NCBI GenBank assembly: GCA_016709145.1
Contig: JADJEK010000001.1
Span: forward strand, 1,302,001-1,366,000
Source: Planctomycetota bacterium
Lineage (GTDB): Bacteria; Planctomycetota; B15-G4; JADJEK01
Direction of reading: 5' to 3'
DNA length: 64,000 nt
The notes under the pieces are model-generated. The model was given only the letters and a program-made list of their open reading frames with translations. It made no database searches and was not told the origin of the DNA. The position numbers and the translations under genes are program-made. This document shows, one piece after another, positions 1-8,738 of the stretch; within the stretch, counting starts at the first letter, position 1, and every line of letters begins with the position of its first letter.

Positions 1-1
1 G

Positions 2-1555
2 ACGAGCACCGATCCGGCCGTGCGCTTGGCGATGGCGGAGACCTACGCGGGCGTCGGAGTGATCCAAGGCGAACTCGGCGACTTCGTCGCCGCCGATCAG
101 TCGTTCGCGAAGCAGCAGGAACTGTTGCGTGGGCTCGCGGCCGAACTCCCGCGCGACCGCGACGTCGCGCGCGAACTCGCCGTCGCGACGCGCAGTCGAT
201 TCACGTTGCCCCGGACTCGTGGGGATCGGACGGTCGGGCTGTCGATCCTCGACGATGCGCTCGCGCAGTTCGAAGTGCTGCTCTCGAGCCCGAACGCGGG
301 CCCACGCGAGCACTACGAGTTCGCGATCACCCTCTACAACCGCGCGGTGGCGGTGCTGTTCCGCGATCCGAAGGCCGGTGAGCCGTTCTTGAAGCGCGCC
401 CTCGACGAGTTCGAGCGCGCGGGCATGAGCCGTGGCGATCCGCGCGACGAGCAGGTCGTCAGCGCGAGCCAACGCCATGCGATGGCGCTGAACGCGCACG
501 CGATCATCTGCGACGACACCGGACGCTGGAAGGAGTCGGTCGACGCGTACGAAGCCGCGCGAGTACTGCTCGATCCGGTCGCGAAGGCTTGGCCGCAGCG
601 CGCCGACGTGATCAGCGAGCTCGCGTCGATCCTGCTGAACTCGACGAGCGCCTTCTTGAACGATGGCCGCACCGACGACGCCGAGGCCGCGGCGATCCAA
701 TCGATCGAGCTGCTGAAGCCACTCGTGCGCGACTACCCAGGCACGCAGCAGTACCGCATGGACCTCGCCAATGCGTACATGAGCTACGGCGTGGTGCTCG
801 AGCGCGCCGACCGGCAATCCAAGATCGGCGACTCGTATCGCGCGGCGAAGGACCTGTACCTCGCACTCGCGGCCGAGGACCCCGGCAATCAAGACGTCCT
901 GTCCGGCCTCGCGAAGGCGTGGGGCAACTTGTCGAACGGCCTCCTCGATGCCGGCGACGAGCAAGGGGCGATCGAGGCCGGCGAGGAAGCGATCGTGATC
1001 ATGCGCCAACAACTGGCGGCGGATCCGGAGAGTGTCGACCTCGAGAACTCGCTCGGCGGCGCGCTCCACGGCGTCGCGCTCGCGCGCAAGAACCTCGGTG
1101 ATCGTGTCGGCGCGAAGGCGATGCTGCTCGAAGCCATCGCGCACCAGGATGCGGTGCTGCAGAGGGCCCCGAACTACACGTTCGCGATCCAGTTCCGCTG
1201 CAACCACTACGTCAAGCTGGCGGAGGTGCAGCGACTCGATGGCGACTACGAGGCCGCGCTCGATACGGCACGGCGCATGACCGACACGGCGCCGAAGGAC
1301 CCGATTCAATGGCGCAGGCTCGGCGCCGAGTACGGCGCGGCGGCGAAGCTCGCGGCGATCGATCCGAAGCTGACGCCGCAGGAACGCGAGGACCGGGCCC
1401 AGGCGTACGTGAAGAAAGCGCTCGAGCTGCTCTCCACCGCGCTCGACATGGGGTACTCGGATCGCAACTATCTCGAGACCAGTGAGACGCTCGACCCGCT
1501 GCGGGATCAGCCGGGATTCCAGGCTCTGGTCGAGCGCCTACCGCGCAAGTCGTGA
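2..1555 (+). CDS. TPR-rich C-terminal part of a Ser/Thr kinase-type protein (5' end outside window)
   Basis: The reading frame is open from base 2 with no convincing start, so only the C-terminal 517 residues are seen. They consist of alpha-helical TPR-like repeats; conserved patches include YAGVGVIQGELGD near the beginning and NSLGGALHGVA around residue 345. The same order of motifs occurs in the C-terminal half of the complete kinase at 1617-4667 (YAGVGEIRRSLGD, SGLGGALHNFA), so this is almost certainly the sensor/TPR half of a paralogous kinase whose catalytic domain lies to the left. In Planctomycetota such TPR tails usually follow one membrane span. The gene ends 8 bases before a short leader ORF and 61 bases before the next kinase, on the same strand, so the two are probably co-transcribed. 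Confidence 0.8.
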   Translation, partial: TSTDPAVRLAMAETYAGVGVIQGELGDFVAADQSFAKQQELLRGLAAELPRDRDVARELAVATRSRFTLPRTRGDRTVGLSILDDALAQFEVLLSSPNAGPREHYEFAITLYNRAVAVLFRDPKAGEPFLKRALDEFERAGMSRGDPRDEQVVSASQRHAMALNAHAIICDDTGRWKESVDAYEAARVLLDPVAKAWPQRADVISELASILLNSTSAFLNDGRTDDAEAAAIQSIELLKPLVRDYPGTQQYRMDLANAYMSYGVVLERADRQSKIGDSYRAAKDLYLALAAEDPGNQDVLSGLAKAWGNLSNGLLDAGDEQGAIEAGEEAIVIMRQQLAADPESVDLENSLGGALHGVALARKNLGDRVGAKAMLLEAIAHQDAVLQRAPNYTFAIQFRCNHYVKLAEVQRLDGDYEAALDTARRMTDTAPKDPIQWRRLGAEYGAAAKLAAIDPKLTPQEREDRAQAYVKKALELLSTALDMGYSDRNYLETSETLDPLRDQPGFQALVERLPRKS

Positions 1556-1563
1556 AGGAGAAC

Positions 1564-1620
1564 ATGCGCAACGAACGCGACAGCCGCGCCGCCACGACGC
1601 GCGGAGCTCGACTCCGATGA
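1564..1620 (+). CDS. possible 18-codon leader ORF coupled to the downstream kinase
   Basis: AAGGAG at 1555-1560 is followed by ATG at 1564 and an arginine-rich 18-codon frame that ends in TGA at 1618-1620. That TGA overlaps the kinase start codon as ATGA. The kinase start itself has no clear ribosome-binding site, so ribosomes finishing this short frame could re-initiate on the kinase. The spacing between AAGGAG and ATG is only 3 bases, which is short. It is a plausible translational-coupling leader but could be chance. Confidence 0.3.
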   Translation: MRNERDSRAATTRGARLR

Positions 1621-4600
1621 GCGAGGACGTGCCGGCGCAGCCGTCGCCGACTCCCGAACGGGGTGCGGCGCACGACGTCAACGATCTCGTCGCGCTCGTG
1701 CTCGAGCGCATCGAGAGCGAAGGCAGCGCCGTCGTCGATCGCGTCTGCGCGGAGCATCCGACGCTGGCCGAAGCGCTGCGCCGCAGGTTGTCGAATCTGC
1801 GTCAATTCGGACTTCTCGACGATCGCACCGATCTCGAGCCCGACCGCATCCCGGAGCGCCTCGGTCCGTTCAAGCTCGAGCACTTGCTCGGCGGCGGCGG
1901 CATGGGCGTGGTCTATCTCGCCGAACAGGACGGACTCGGGCGCAAGGTCGCGCTCAAGCTGATCAAGCCCGAGCACCTCTACTTCCCCGGCGCGCGGGCC
2001 CGCTTCAAGCGCGAGATCGAGACGATCGCGAAGCTCCAGCACCCGGGCATCGTCCCGATCTTCACGGTCGGCGAAGAGAGCGGGATCCCGTACTTCACGA
2101 TGGAGCGCGTGGCCGGCTGCACGCTCCACGACGCGCTCGTGAAGCTGCGAGGCCGCGACCTGACCGAGCTGACCGGAGTCGATCTCAAGCGCGCGATCCT
2201 CGAGGCGTCGCACGATGAGATCCCGCTCACGATCGAACCCGGCTACGTGTTCGCCGGCACCTACGAAGAAGCCGTGCTGCGCCTCGTGCGGCAGGTCGCC
2301 GATGCGCTCGAACACGCGCACCGCAAGGGCATCTTGCACCGCGACGTGAAGCCGTCGAACGTGATGGTGACCGGCGACGGGCGCGCGATGTTGCTCGACT
2401 TCGGACTCGCGATCCACGGCGAGAGCGACCGCTTCACGAAGTCCGGCCATCATTTCGGCTCGGTGCCGTACATGCCGCCGGAGCAAGCGCGTGGCGACCT
2501 CGACGCGATCGACGGTCGCAGCGACGTCTACTCGCTCGGCGTGTCGCTGTACGAGATGCTGACGCTCGACGTGCCGTACCGCGGCGAGTCGAACGAGCAG
2601 ACGATGCAGCGCATCTTCGAGGGACGACCCAGCTCGCCCCGGCGCCGCAATCCGGCCGTGAGCTGGGAGACCGAGACCGTCTGTCTGACCGCGATGGACG
2701 TCGAGCGCCCGCGACGCTACGCGACGATGGAGGACTTCGCGCGCGACGTCGAGAACGTCCTCGCGCACCGACCGATCGAAGCCCGGCGCGTCGGCTTCGT
2801 GCGACGCGTCGCGACCTGGATGAAGCGACGTCCGGCCGAGGCGACCTCGGTCGCGCTCGGACTCGTGCTCGTCGTCGGCGTGCCGTTCGCGGCGTTCTTG
2901 CGCGAGAAGGACGCGCGCGAACGGATCGGTCGCGAACGCGAGCGCGCCGAACACAACTTCGAACAGGCGTTGGCCGCAGTGGACGCGTTGCAACGCGAGG
3001 TCGGCGAAGTCGATCTGCGGTACGTGCCGCAGATGGAGTCGGTGCGGCGCCGCCTGCTCGAACGCGCGAGCACGTTCTACGAGCAGTTCCTCGCGCAGAG
3101 CGGCGACGATCCGCACCTGTTGTGGCAGCAGGCGCGTGTCTACGCCGGGGTCGGGGAGATCCGGCGTTCGCTCGGCGACCTCGACGCGGCCGCGGCCGCG
3201 TACGACCGAGAGATCGAGATCCTCGAACGCCTACGCGCGACCGACGCGGTCGATCCGCGCTTGTCGCGCGATCTTGCAATCGCGAACCGCAACCGCGGGT
3301 TGCCGGAGCGGCTGCGGGGCCGTGTCGTCGACGCGTCGCGCTTCCTCGAGCGCGCACTGTCGTTGCATGTCGAGATCGAACGCTCCGGGACGATGTCCCG
3401 AGACGATCGCCGCGCGTACGCCGAGACGCTGTACTCGTACGGAACGCTGCTGCTCGGCAGCGATTCCGAGCGCGGTCGGACGTACCTCGAAGGTGCGCTC
3501 GAACAGCAGCAGCGAGGGGGAGCGTTCGCGGCCGACGCTTCACCTCCGGCCAGCATCGAGGAGCGCACGCAGCGCGCATCGATCCTGAACATGCTGGCGT
3601 CGTCGCTCGCCGACGTCGGTCGCGTCGACGACAGCATCGCGGCGTATCGCGATGCGATCGACGAGCTCGAGCGATTGCGGTCCGAGCTCGACCAGCGCCC
3701 CGACGTCAAGTTCGAGCTCGCAGGCGTGCAGTTGAACCTCGGCACGATGCTCGACATGCAGCGACCGCAGCTCGCCGAGCGCGAGTATCTGCGGGCCATG
3801 ACGCTGTTGCGCGAACTGGTGCGCGACTTCCCGTCGACGCCCGATTACCGACTCGACCTCGGCAACGTGTTCTTGAACCTGGAGCAGCTCTACGGCTTCC
3901 TGAAGCGGCCCGACGACGCGCGCCAGGCGAGCGACGATGGGTTCGCGATCCTCGACGCGCTGGTGCGCGAGTACCCGACGAACGACTACTACGCCAACGC
4001 GTTCGCGAAGCTGTGTTCGAACCGGGTCGGCCTGTTGCAGTCCGGAGGGGACGTCGAGGGGGCACTCGCGATGGGCGAGCTGGCGGTCCAGACGCGACGC
4101 GCGATGGCCGCGCGGCGGCCCGAGTCGGCGGAGACCCAGAGTGGGCTCGGTGGCGCTCTGCACAACTTCGCGCGAGCCGTACGCACGTCGGGCGACCGAG
4201 AGCGCGCGTACGCGTTGGTGCGCGAAGCACTCACCGTGCAGCGGGAGGCCCGGCGCTTGGCGCCGAGCCATCCGACCGTCGAGCGCTTCCTGCGGTTCCA
4301 CTACTGGTCGATGATCGAGATGGACCACGATGCGCGCGACGACGCGGCGGCGACGACGCACCTCGACGAGTTGATCGACGTCGATCGAAAGGACCCGGAG
4401 ACGTGGCGCATCGCGATGACGGTCATGTCGCGCGGAGCCGCGCTCGCGCGCGACGACGCGACGCTGGATGCACCGACGCGCCAACGATGGTTCGACGAGC
4501 GCCTCGCCCGAGCGCGCGAGTGCATGCGAGAAGCGGTCGCGCGCGGGCTCGATGACGCGAGCCGGCTCGACGACCGCGACCTCGATGCGCTGCGCGGGGA

Positions 4601-4667
4601 CCCGGCCGCGAGCGCTCTGTTCGACGCGGTCCGGCAGGCGGCGGCGGCCAAGCCGCGCCAGCCATGA
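1617..4667 (+). CDS. membrane-anchored Ser/Thr protein kinase with TPR domain
   Basis: A 1016-residue Hanks-type kinase. The glycine loop LGGGGMGVVY is near residue 91, followed by VALKLIK with the ATP-binding lysine. The catalytic loop HRDVKPSN starts at H241 and DFGLA at D261; all expected catalytic residues are present. A short N-terminal helical region (about 20-65) precedes the kinase. A single hydrophobic segment at about 409-429 separates it from a coiled-coil (430-480) and a long TPR-like region. Start: the open frame extends back to 1482, but that part overlaps the preceding gene; ATG 1617 is chosen and overlaps the stop of the leader ORF as ATGA. The stop overlaps the start of the DUF454 gene (ATGA at 4664), implying an operon. 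The substrate is unknown. The TPR part is probably a protein-interaction or sensing module. Confidence 0.92.
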   Translation: MSEDVPAQPSPTPERGAAHDVNDLVALVLERIESEGSAVVDRVCAEHPTLAEALRRRLSNLRQFGLLDDRTDLEPDRIPERLGPFKLEHLLGGGGMGVVYLAEQDGLGRKVALKLIKPEHLYFPGARARFKREIETIAKLQHPGIVPIFTVGEESGIPYFTMERVAGCTLHDALVKLRGRDLTELTGVDLKRAILEASHDEIPLTIEPGYVFAGTYEEAVLRLVRQVADALEHAHRKGILHRDVKPSNVMVTGDGRAMLLDFGLAIHGESDRFTKSGHHFGSVPYMPPEQARGDLDAIDGRSDVYSLGVSLYEMLTLDVPYRGESNEQTMQRIFEGRPSSPRRRNPAVSWETETVCLTAMDVERPRRYATMEDFARDVENVLAHRPIEARRVGFVRRVATWMKRRPAEATSVALGLVLVVGVPFAAFLREKDARERIGRERERAEHNFEQALAAVDALQREVGEVDLRYVPQMESVRRRLLERASTFYEQFLAQSGDDPHLLWQQARVYAGVGEIRRSLGDLDAAAAAYDREIEILERLRATDAVDPRLSRDLAIANRNRGLPERLRGRVVDASRFLERALSLHVEIERSGTMSRDDRRAYAETLYSYGTLLLGSDSERGRTYLEGALEQQQRGGAFAADASPPASIEERTQRASILNMLASSLADVGRVDDSIAAYRDAIDELERLRSELDQRPDVKFELAGVQLNLGTMLDMQRPQLAEREYLRAMTLLRELVRDFPSTPDYRLDLGNVFLNLEQLYGFLKRPDDARQASDDGFAILDALVREYPTNDYYANAFAKLCSNRVGLLQSGGDVEGALAMGELAVQTRRAMAARRPESAETQSGLGGALHNFARAVRTSGDRERAYALVREALTVQREARRLAPSHPTVERFLRFHYWSMIEMDHDARDDAAATTHLDELIDVDRKDPETWRIAMTVMSRGAALARDDATLDAPTRQRWFDERLARARECMREAVARGLDDASRLDDRDLDALRGDPAASALFDAVRQAAAAKPRQP

Positions 4668-5032
4668 AGCCGCTCTACGTCGCCGCCGGGCATGTGTGCG
4701 TCGTGGTCGGGGCGATCGGGGCGTTCACGCCGATCCTGCCGACGACGCCGTTCCTGCTGCTCGGAGCGTGGTGCTACTCGAAGGGCTCGCGTCGCATGCA
4801 TGCGTGGCTGACGAGTCACCGCTGGTTGGGGCTGCCGATCCGCGATTGGCACGAGGGTGGGGTGATCCGGACGCGGGCGAAGCTCGTCGCCACGGCGCTG
4901 ATCGTGCCATCGTTCGCCTACGTCGTTCTGGCCCGCGACTACCCCGCATGGGGCGACGCGTCGCTGATCGCGTCGGGTGTGCTCGTGCTCGGGTTCATCT
5001 GGAGCCGACCGGGCCGGCCGCCGAGCCGCTGA
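4664..5032 (+). CDS. DUF454 (YbaN-type) small inner-membrane protein
   Basis: 122 residues. The N-terminal pattern, a hydrophobic segment with GAIGAFTPILPTTPFLLLGA followed by YSKGSRRMHAWL, is the hallmark of the DUF454/YbaN family. Three hydrophobic segments can be seen at about 5-35, 65-85 and 93-110, and the length is normal for the family. The function of the family is not established. The start overlaps the kinase stop by four bases (ATGA), so translation is likely coupled to the kinase gene. Confidence 0.85.
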   Translation: MKPLYVAAGHVCVVVGAIGAFTPILPTTPFLLLGAWCYSKGSRRMHAWLTSHRWLGLPIRDWHEGGVIRTRAKLVATALIVPSFAYVVLARDYPAWGDASLIASGVLVLGFIWSRPGRPPSR

Positions 5033-5071
5033 CCGACGCTGGTAGGATCCCGCGTTTTCGCGAGGACCCCC

Positions 5072-7735
5072 ATGACGACCGACATGGATACGCGCTACGA
5101 ACCGCAGAAAGTGGAAGCGGACATCTACCGCTTCTGGGAACAACGCGATGCGTTCCGCGCCGTCGTCGATCGTTCGAAGGTCCCGTACACGATCGTGATC
5201 CCGCCGCCGAACGTGACCGGTGCGCTGCACATGGGCCACGGTCTGAACAACACGATCCAAGACCTGCTGATCCGCTTCGAGCGCAAGCGCGGCAAGGCCG
5301 CGCTGTGGCTGCCCGGCACCGACCACGCCGGCATCGCGACGCAGAACGTCGTCGAGAAGCAACTGATGAAGACCGAGGGCAAGCGCCGCCAGCAGCTCGG
5401 TCGCGAGGCGTTTCTCGAGCGCGTGTGGGCGTGGAAGAACGAGTACGGCGATCGCATCTTGCAGCAGTTGCGCCGCATGGGCAGCTCGTGCGATTGGTCT
5501 CGCACGCGCTTCACGCTCGACGACGGGCTCGCGCGCGCGGTGCGTCACAACTTCGTCAAGCTCTACCGCGAAGGGCTGATCTTCCGCGGCAAGCGCATCA
5601 TCAATTGGTGCCCGCGCTGCGAGACGGCGCTCGCCGACGACGAGGTCGAGAAGCCCGAGCGCGACGGTCATCTGTGGCACATCAAGTACCCGGTGAAGGG
5701 CAAGCCCGGCACGTTCGTGACCGTGGCGACGTCGCGGCCCGAGACGATGCTCGGCGACCTCGGCGTGGCCGTGCATCCCGACGACGAGCGCTACGCCGCG
5801 TTGCGCGGCGCGACGCTCGTGCTGCCGCTCTTGCAGCGCGAGATCCCGCTGTTCACGGACACCGCGGTCGAGAAGGACTTCGGCACCGGCGCCGTGAAGG
5901 TCACGCCGTCGCACGATCCGAACGACTTCGAAATGGGCGCGCGCGCGAAGCTCGGCCTGTTGCGCGTGATGGACGATCGTGCGGTGATCAACGAGCACGG
6001 CGGGCCATACGCGGGCTTGAAGCGCGAGGAAGCGCGCAAGCGCATCGTCGCCGATCTCGACGCGGCCGGGCTGTTGGTGAAGATCGACGCGATCAAGCAC
6101 GCGGTCGGGCAGTGCTACCGCTGCGACACCATCGTCGAGCCGATCGAGTCGCTGCAGTGGTTCGTGAAGATGCGTCCGCTGGCCGACCTCGCGCTAGCGG
6201 CTTTGGAGCGTGGCGAACCGCAGTTCCATCCGTCGCGTTGGGCCGAGTTCTACAAGTCGTGGCTCGTCGACGTGCGCGACTGGTGCATCTCGCGCCAGTT
6301 GTGGTGGGGCCACCGCATTCCGGTGCTGTGGTGCAGCAAGGGCCACGAGTTCGCGACGGAAGACGTCGCGCCCACGCAATGCCCGACCTGCGGCGACACC
6401 TCGCTGCGGCAGGACGAGGACGTGCTCGACACGTGGTTCAGTTCGGCGTTGTGGCCGTTCTCGACGCTCGGCTGGCCGGAGAAGACCGACGACCTCGAGT
6501 TCTTCTATCCGACCGACACGCTGTCGACGGACCGCGGCATCATCTTCTTCTGGGTGGCCCGCATGGTGATGATGGGCCTCCACAACGTCGGCAAGATCCC
6601 GTTCAAGCACGTCAACATCCACAGCACGGTCCTCGACGAAAAGGGCCGCAAGATGTCGAAGTCGCTCGGCAACGGCATCGATCCGCTCGAGATCATCGAC
6701 GGCTACGGCGCCGACGCGATGCGCTACTCGCTGATCGACCTGACGGTCGAGGGCCAGGACACCAAGCTCTCGATCACGAAGTTCGAGAAGGGCCGCAACT
6801 TCGCCAACAAGATGTGGAACGCGGCGCGCTTCGCGATCCTCAAGGTCGGCGAAGGCGCGGTCACGAAGCCGGCAATGCTGACCGATCTCGCCGACCGCTG
6901 GATCCTCTCGCGGCTGCGCGGGATGGTCGGCTCGATCACCGACTGCCTCGCGGACTTCCGCTTCAACGAAGCGGCGCGCGAGATGTACACGTTCACGTGG
7001 AATCACTTCTGCGACTGGTACCTCGAGATCGCGAAGAGCCGGCTCGAGCCGACGGCAGCGCCGGAATCGCGCGAGGCCGCGCGCTTCGTGGTCGCGACGG
7101 TGCTGCGCCACGTGATGCACGTCAGCCATCCGATCATGCCGTACATCACCGAACGCATCTGGCAAGTGCTGCGCCAGCAGAACTGGTTCACGGACCTCGA
7201 AGAAGCGTGCATCACGGCGCGCTGGCCCGACGCAGCGACCCTGCCGTACGACGCCGAGGCCGACGCGCGCGTCGACTACTTGCAAGAACTCGTGCGCGGG
7301 ATCCGCAACGCGCGTGCGCGCAACGAAGTCGAACTGACGAAGACCGTCGACGTGCACATCGCGGTGCCGAGCGCGACCGAACGGGCGGCGCTCGATCAGG
7401 CCGCCGACTGGGTCGAGAAGCTCGCGAAGGCGAAGCTCACGTACGCGCAGGGCTTGAAGCGTCCGCCCGACTCCGACGTCGAAGTGATCGGCAGCACCGA
7501 GCTGTTCCTGTCGCTCGCCGGGTTGATCGACGTCGGCAAGCAGCGCGCGAACCTCGAGAAGGCGAAGGCCAAGCTCGAAGGCGCCGTGAAGTCCGTCGAC
7601 GCGAAACTCGGCAACGCGCAGTTCCGCGAGAAGGCACCGGCCGAGGTCATCGCGTCGGAGGAGAAGCGCCGCGACGAACTGAAGGCCGAGCTGGCGAAGG
7701 TGCTCGCGAACCTCGATGCGTTGCCGAAAGGGTGA
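5072..7735 (+). CDS. valS: valine--tRNA ligase
   Basis: 887 residues, a full-length class I aminoacyl-tRNA synthetase that charges tRNA-Val in the cytoplasm. The HIGH signature is HMGH at 53-56 after NVTGAL, and KMSKS is at 527-531. A CP1 editing domain lies between them. A probable zinc site of the form C-x-K-G-H ... CPTCG sits around residues 427-447. The C-terminus (about 800-885) is an alanine/lysine/glutamate-rich coiled coil, as in other ValRS that clamp the tRNA. The ATG at 5072 is the first in frame after the upstream gene, 39 bases away. A small hairpin (7769-7782) and a REP-like element lie beyond the stop. Confidence 0.97.
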   Translation: MTTDMDTRYEPQKVEADIYRFWEQRDAFRAVVDRSKVPYTIVIPPPNVTGALHMGHGLNNTIQDLLIRFERKRGKAALWLPGTDHAGIATQNVVEKQLMKTEGKRRQQLGREAFLERVWAWKNEYGDRILQQLRRMGSSCDWSRTRFTLDDGLARAVRHNFVKLYREGLIFRGKRIINWCPRCETALADDEVEKPERDGHLWHIKYPVKGKPGTFVTVATSRPETMLGDLGVAVHPDDERYAALRGATLVLPLLQREIPLFTDTAVEKDFGTGAVKVTPSHDPNDFEMGARAKLGLLRVMDDRAVINEHGGPYAGLKREEARKRIVADLDAAGLLVKIDAIKHAVGQCYRCDTIVEPIESLQWFVKMRPLADLALAALERGEPQFHPSRWAEFYKSWLVDVRDWCISRQLWWGHRIPVLWCSKGHEFATEDVAPTQCPTCGDTSLRQDEDVLDTWFSSALWPFSTLGWPEKTDDLEFFYPTDTLSTDRGIIFFWVARMVMMGLHNVGKIPFKHVNIHSTVLDEKGRKMSKSLGNGIDPLEIIDGYGADAMRYSLIDLTVEGQDTKLSITKFEKGRNFANKMWNAARFAILKVGEGAVTKPAMLTDLADRWILSRLRGMVGSITDCLADFRFNEAAREMYTFTWNHFCDWYLEIAKSRLEPTAAPESREAARFVVATVLRHVMHVSHPIMPYITERIWQVLRQQNWFTDLEEACITARWPDAATLPYDAEADARVDYLQELVRGIRNARARNEVELTKTVDVHIAVPSATERAALDQAADWVEKLAKAKLTYAQGLKRPPDSDVEVIGSTELFLSLAGLIDVGKQRANLEKAKAKLEGAVKSVDAKLGNAQFREKAPAEVIASEEKRRDELKAELAKVLANLDALPKG

Positions 7736-7768
7736 GGCTCGTGTCTCGTGCGCTCCCCTTCTCGCGCA

Positions 7769-7782
7769 GCACGGTTCCGTGC
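7769..7782. terminator. small GC hairpin between convergent valS and HNH gene
   Basis: GCACGG-TT-CCGTGC forms a 6-bp stem with a 2-base loop, located 34 bases after the valS stop. There is no U-tract. It adjoins the REP-like element that begins at 7783. Confidence 0.4.
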
Positions 7783-7805
7783 GGGGACAGGAGGGACCTA
7801 ACCCC
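7783..7805. repeat. REP-like element (GGGGACAG family) overlapping the HNH gene stop codon
   Basis: GGGGACAGGAGGGACC followed by TAACCCC. On the minus strand it reads GGGGTTAGGTCCC...CTGTCCCC, and the TAG inside it is the stop codon of the HNH gene. It shares the GGGGACAG core with the elements at 23744, 41222, 53250 and 58563. Confidence 0.55.
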
Positions 7806-8730
7806 GGAACACTTCACGCGCATGCCAATCGAGGTGCTCGCGATTGGGGTGGAGTCTGGGGTCCTCCGGGACCGCGATGCGTGATCCGCTGAGTGCGTAG
7901 TACGTACGACCGTTGTCGAACTCTCGGCGAAGGCGATCGCCGACCTCGAACTCGTGGTCGGGAGTCACGGTGACGTACCCTCGGTCGTAGAGCCGGTGCA
8001 GGTCCGTACGAAGCAGCAGCCCGTTGTCGACGCGATGCGCGCCACCCCGTGAGTACGGAATGATGTGCGCGGCTTCGAGGACGGGCTCGGAGTGCTCGCG
8101 CGTGACGGCACATGATTTTCGATACGCGTCGCGAACTTCGAACTTGAACAGACCTTGACCAAGGCGGGGACGCACCAGAACGGGTTCCCCGTATCGAGGA
8201 GCTTCGTCCGCGACGCGTTCGACGTTCCAGTAGCGATGAGCGCGCATCGCGCGTTCCAAGCACTCTCGGTAGACACGCTCACCCTCCCCGGCCGCGAGCG
8301 GGTACGTCTTGCCCTGCTGGATTCCTGTCTTCGCCCAATCGGAAGGCGGACTGACCCATTCCTCGGGTTGGAAGAAGATCGGTGCGGCAACCATGACGCA
8401 GCCGATTCTGAAGTCGCCGACGTCCGAGTCGCCCTTCTGGCGGAGCTTGATCAAACCGTCGACGAACGTCTCGAATCGAGCGGCGCCGTTCATGGGGCCG
8501 AAGCACTCCCATGCGAGCCACGCAGGCAGTGATTCGAATCGCTGGAAGAAGCCGAAGCCCGCAATGGCTTTGTGCGGCGCGCGCAGCTTGAAGAAGAAAG
8601 GTGCGCCGGTCTGAATTGCGCGAAACGCCCGCTCCCCGTGCGGCTGCCAAAAGTTGACCTCGTCGACCCGCGGTTGTGACGCGAGGTATGCATACCAATC
8701 CGGATCGGTGAGTCCGAAGTACCCGCGCAT
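7798..8730 (-). CDS. HNH endonuclease, restriction-like
   Basis: 310 residues. The C-terminal HNH_2-type nuclease motif has AAHIIPYSRGG (H222), NG at 236-237 and LHRLYD (H245), giving the expected H-N-H metal-binding and catalytic residues. The N-terminal 200 residues (beginning MRGYFGLTDPDWYAYL, with VNFWQP and FFFKL) match the usual N-terminus of HNH proteins annotated as putative restriction endonucleases; a modified-base-reading role for it is inference. Start: the open frame runs back to 8934 inside the upstream gene, but ATG 8730 lies 8 bases after that gene's stop and is preferred. The last codons and the stop lie in a REP-like repeat. Codon use is less GC-biased than in valS, compatible with acquisition. 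A role in defence is likely but unproven. Confidence 0.82.
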   Translation of the reverse strand: MRGYFGLTDPDWYAYLASQPRVDEVNFWQPHGERAFRAIQTGAPFFFKLRAPHKAIAGFGFFQRFESLPAWLAWECFGPMNGAARFETFVDGLIKLRQKGDSDVGDFRIGCVMVAAPIFFQPEEWVSPPSDWAKTGIQQGKTYPLAAGEGERVYRECLERAMRAHRYWNVERVADEAPRYGEPVLVRPRLGQGLFKFEVRDAYRKSCAVTREHSEPVLEAAHIIPYSRGGAHRVDNGLLLRTDLHRLYDRGYVTVTPDHEFEVGDRLRREFDNGRTYYALSGSRIAVPEDPRLHPNREHLDWHAREVFRG

Positions 8731-8738
8731 GCCCCCAC

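Noticed and set aside
1212..3116. Long minus-strand ORF of 634 codons
   Set aside because: It is antisense to the kinase and the preceding TPR gene, rich in Arg/Ala/His without domains; typical shadow in high-GC DNA.
4468..7884. 1138-codon plus-strand ORF
   Set aside because: It overlaps valS in another frame and is almost all Arg/Ala/Gly; valS has full synthetase motifs.
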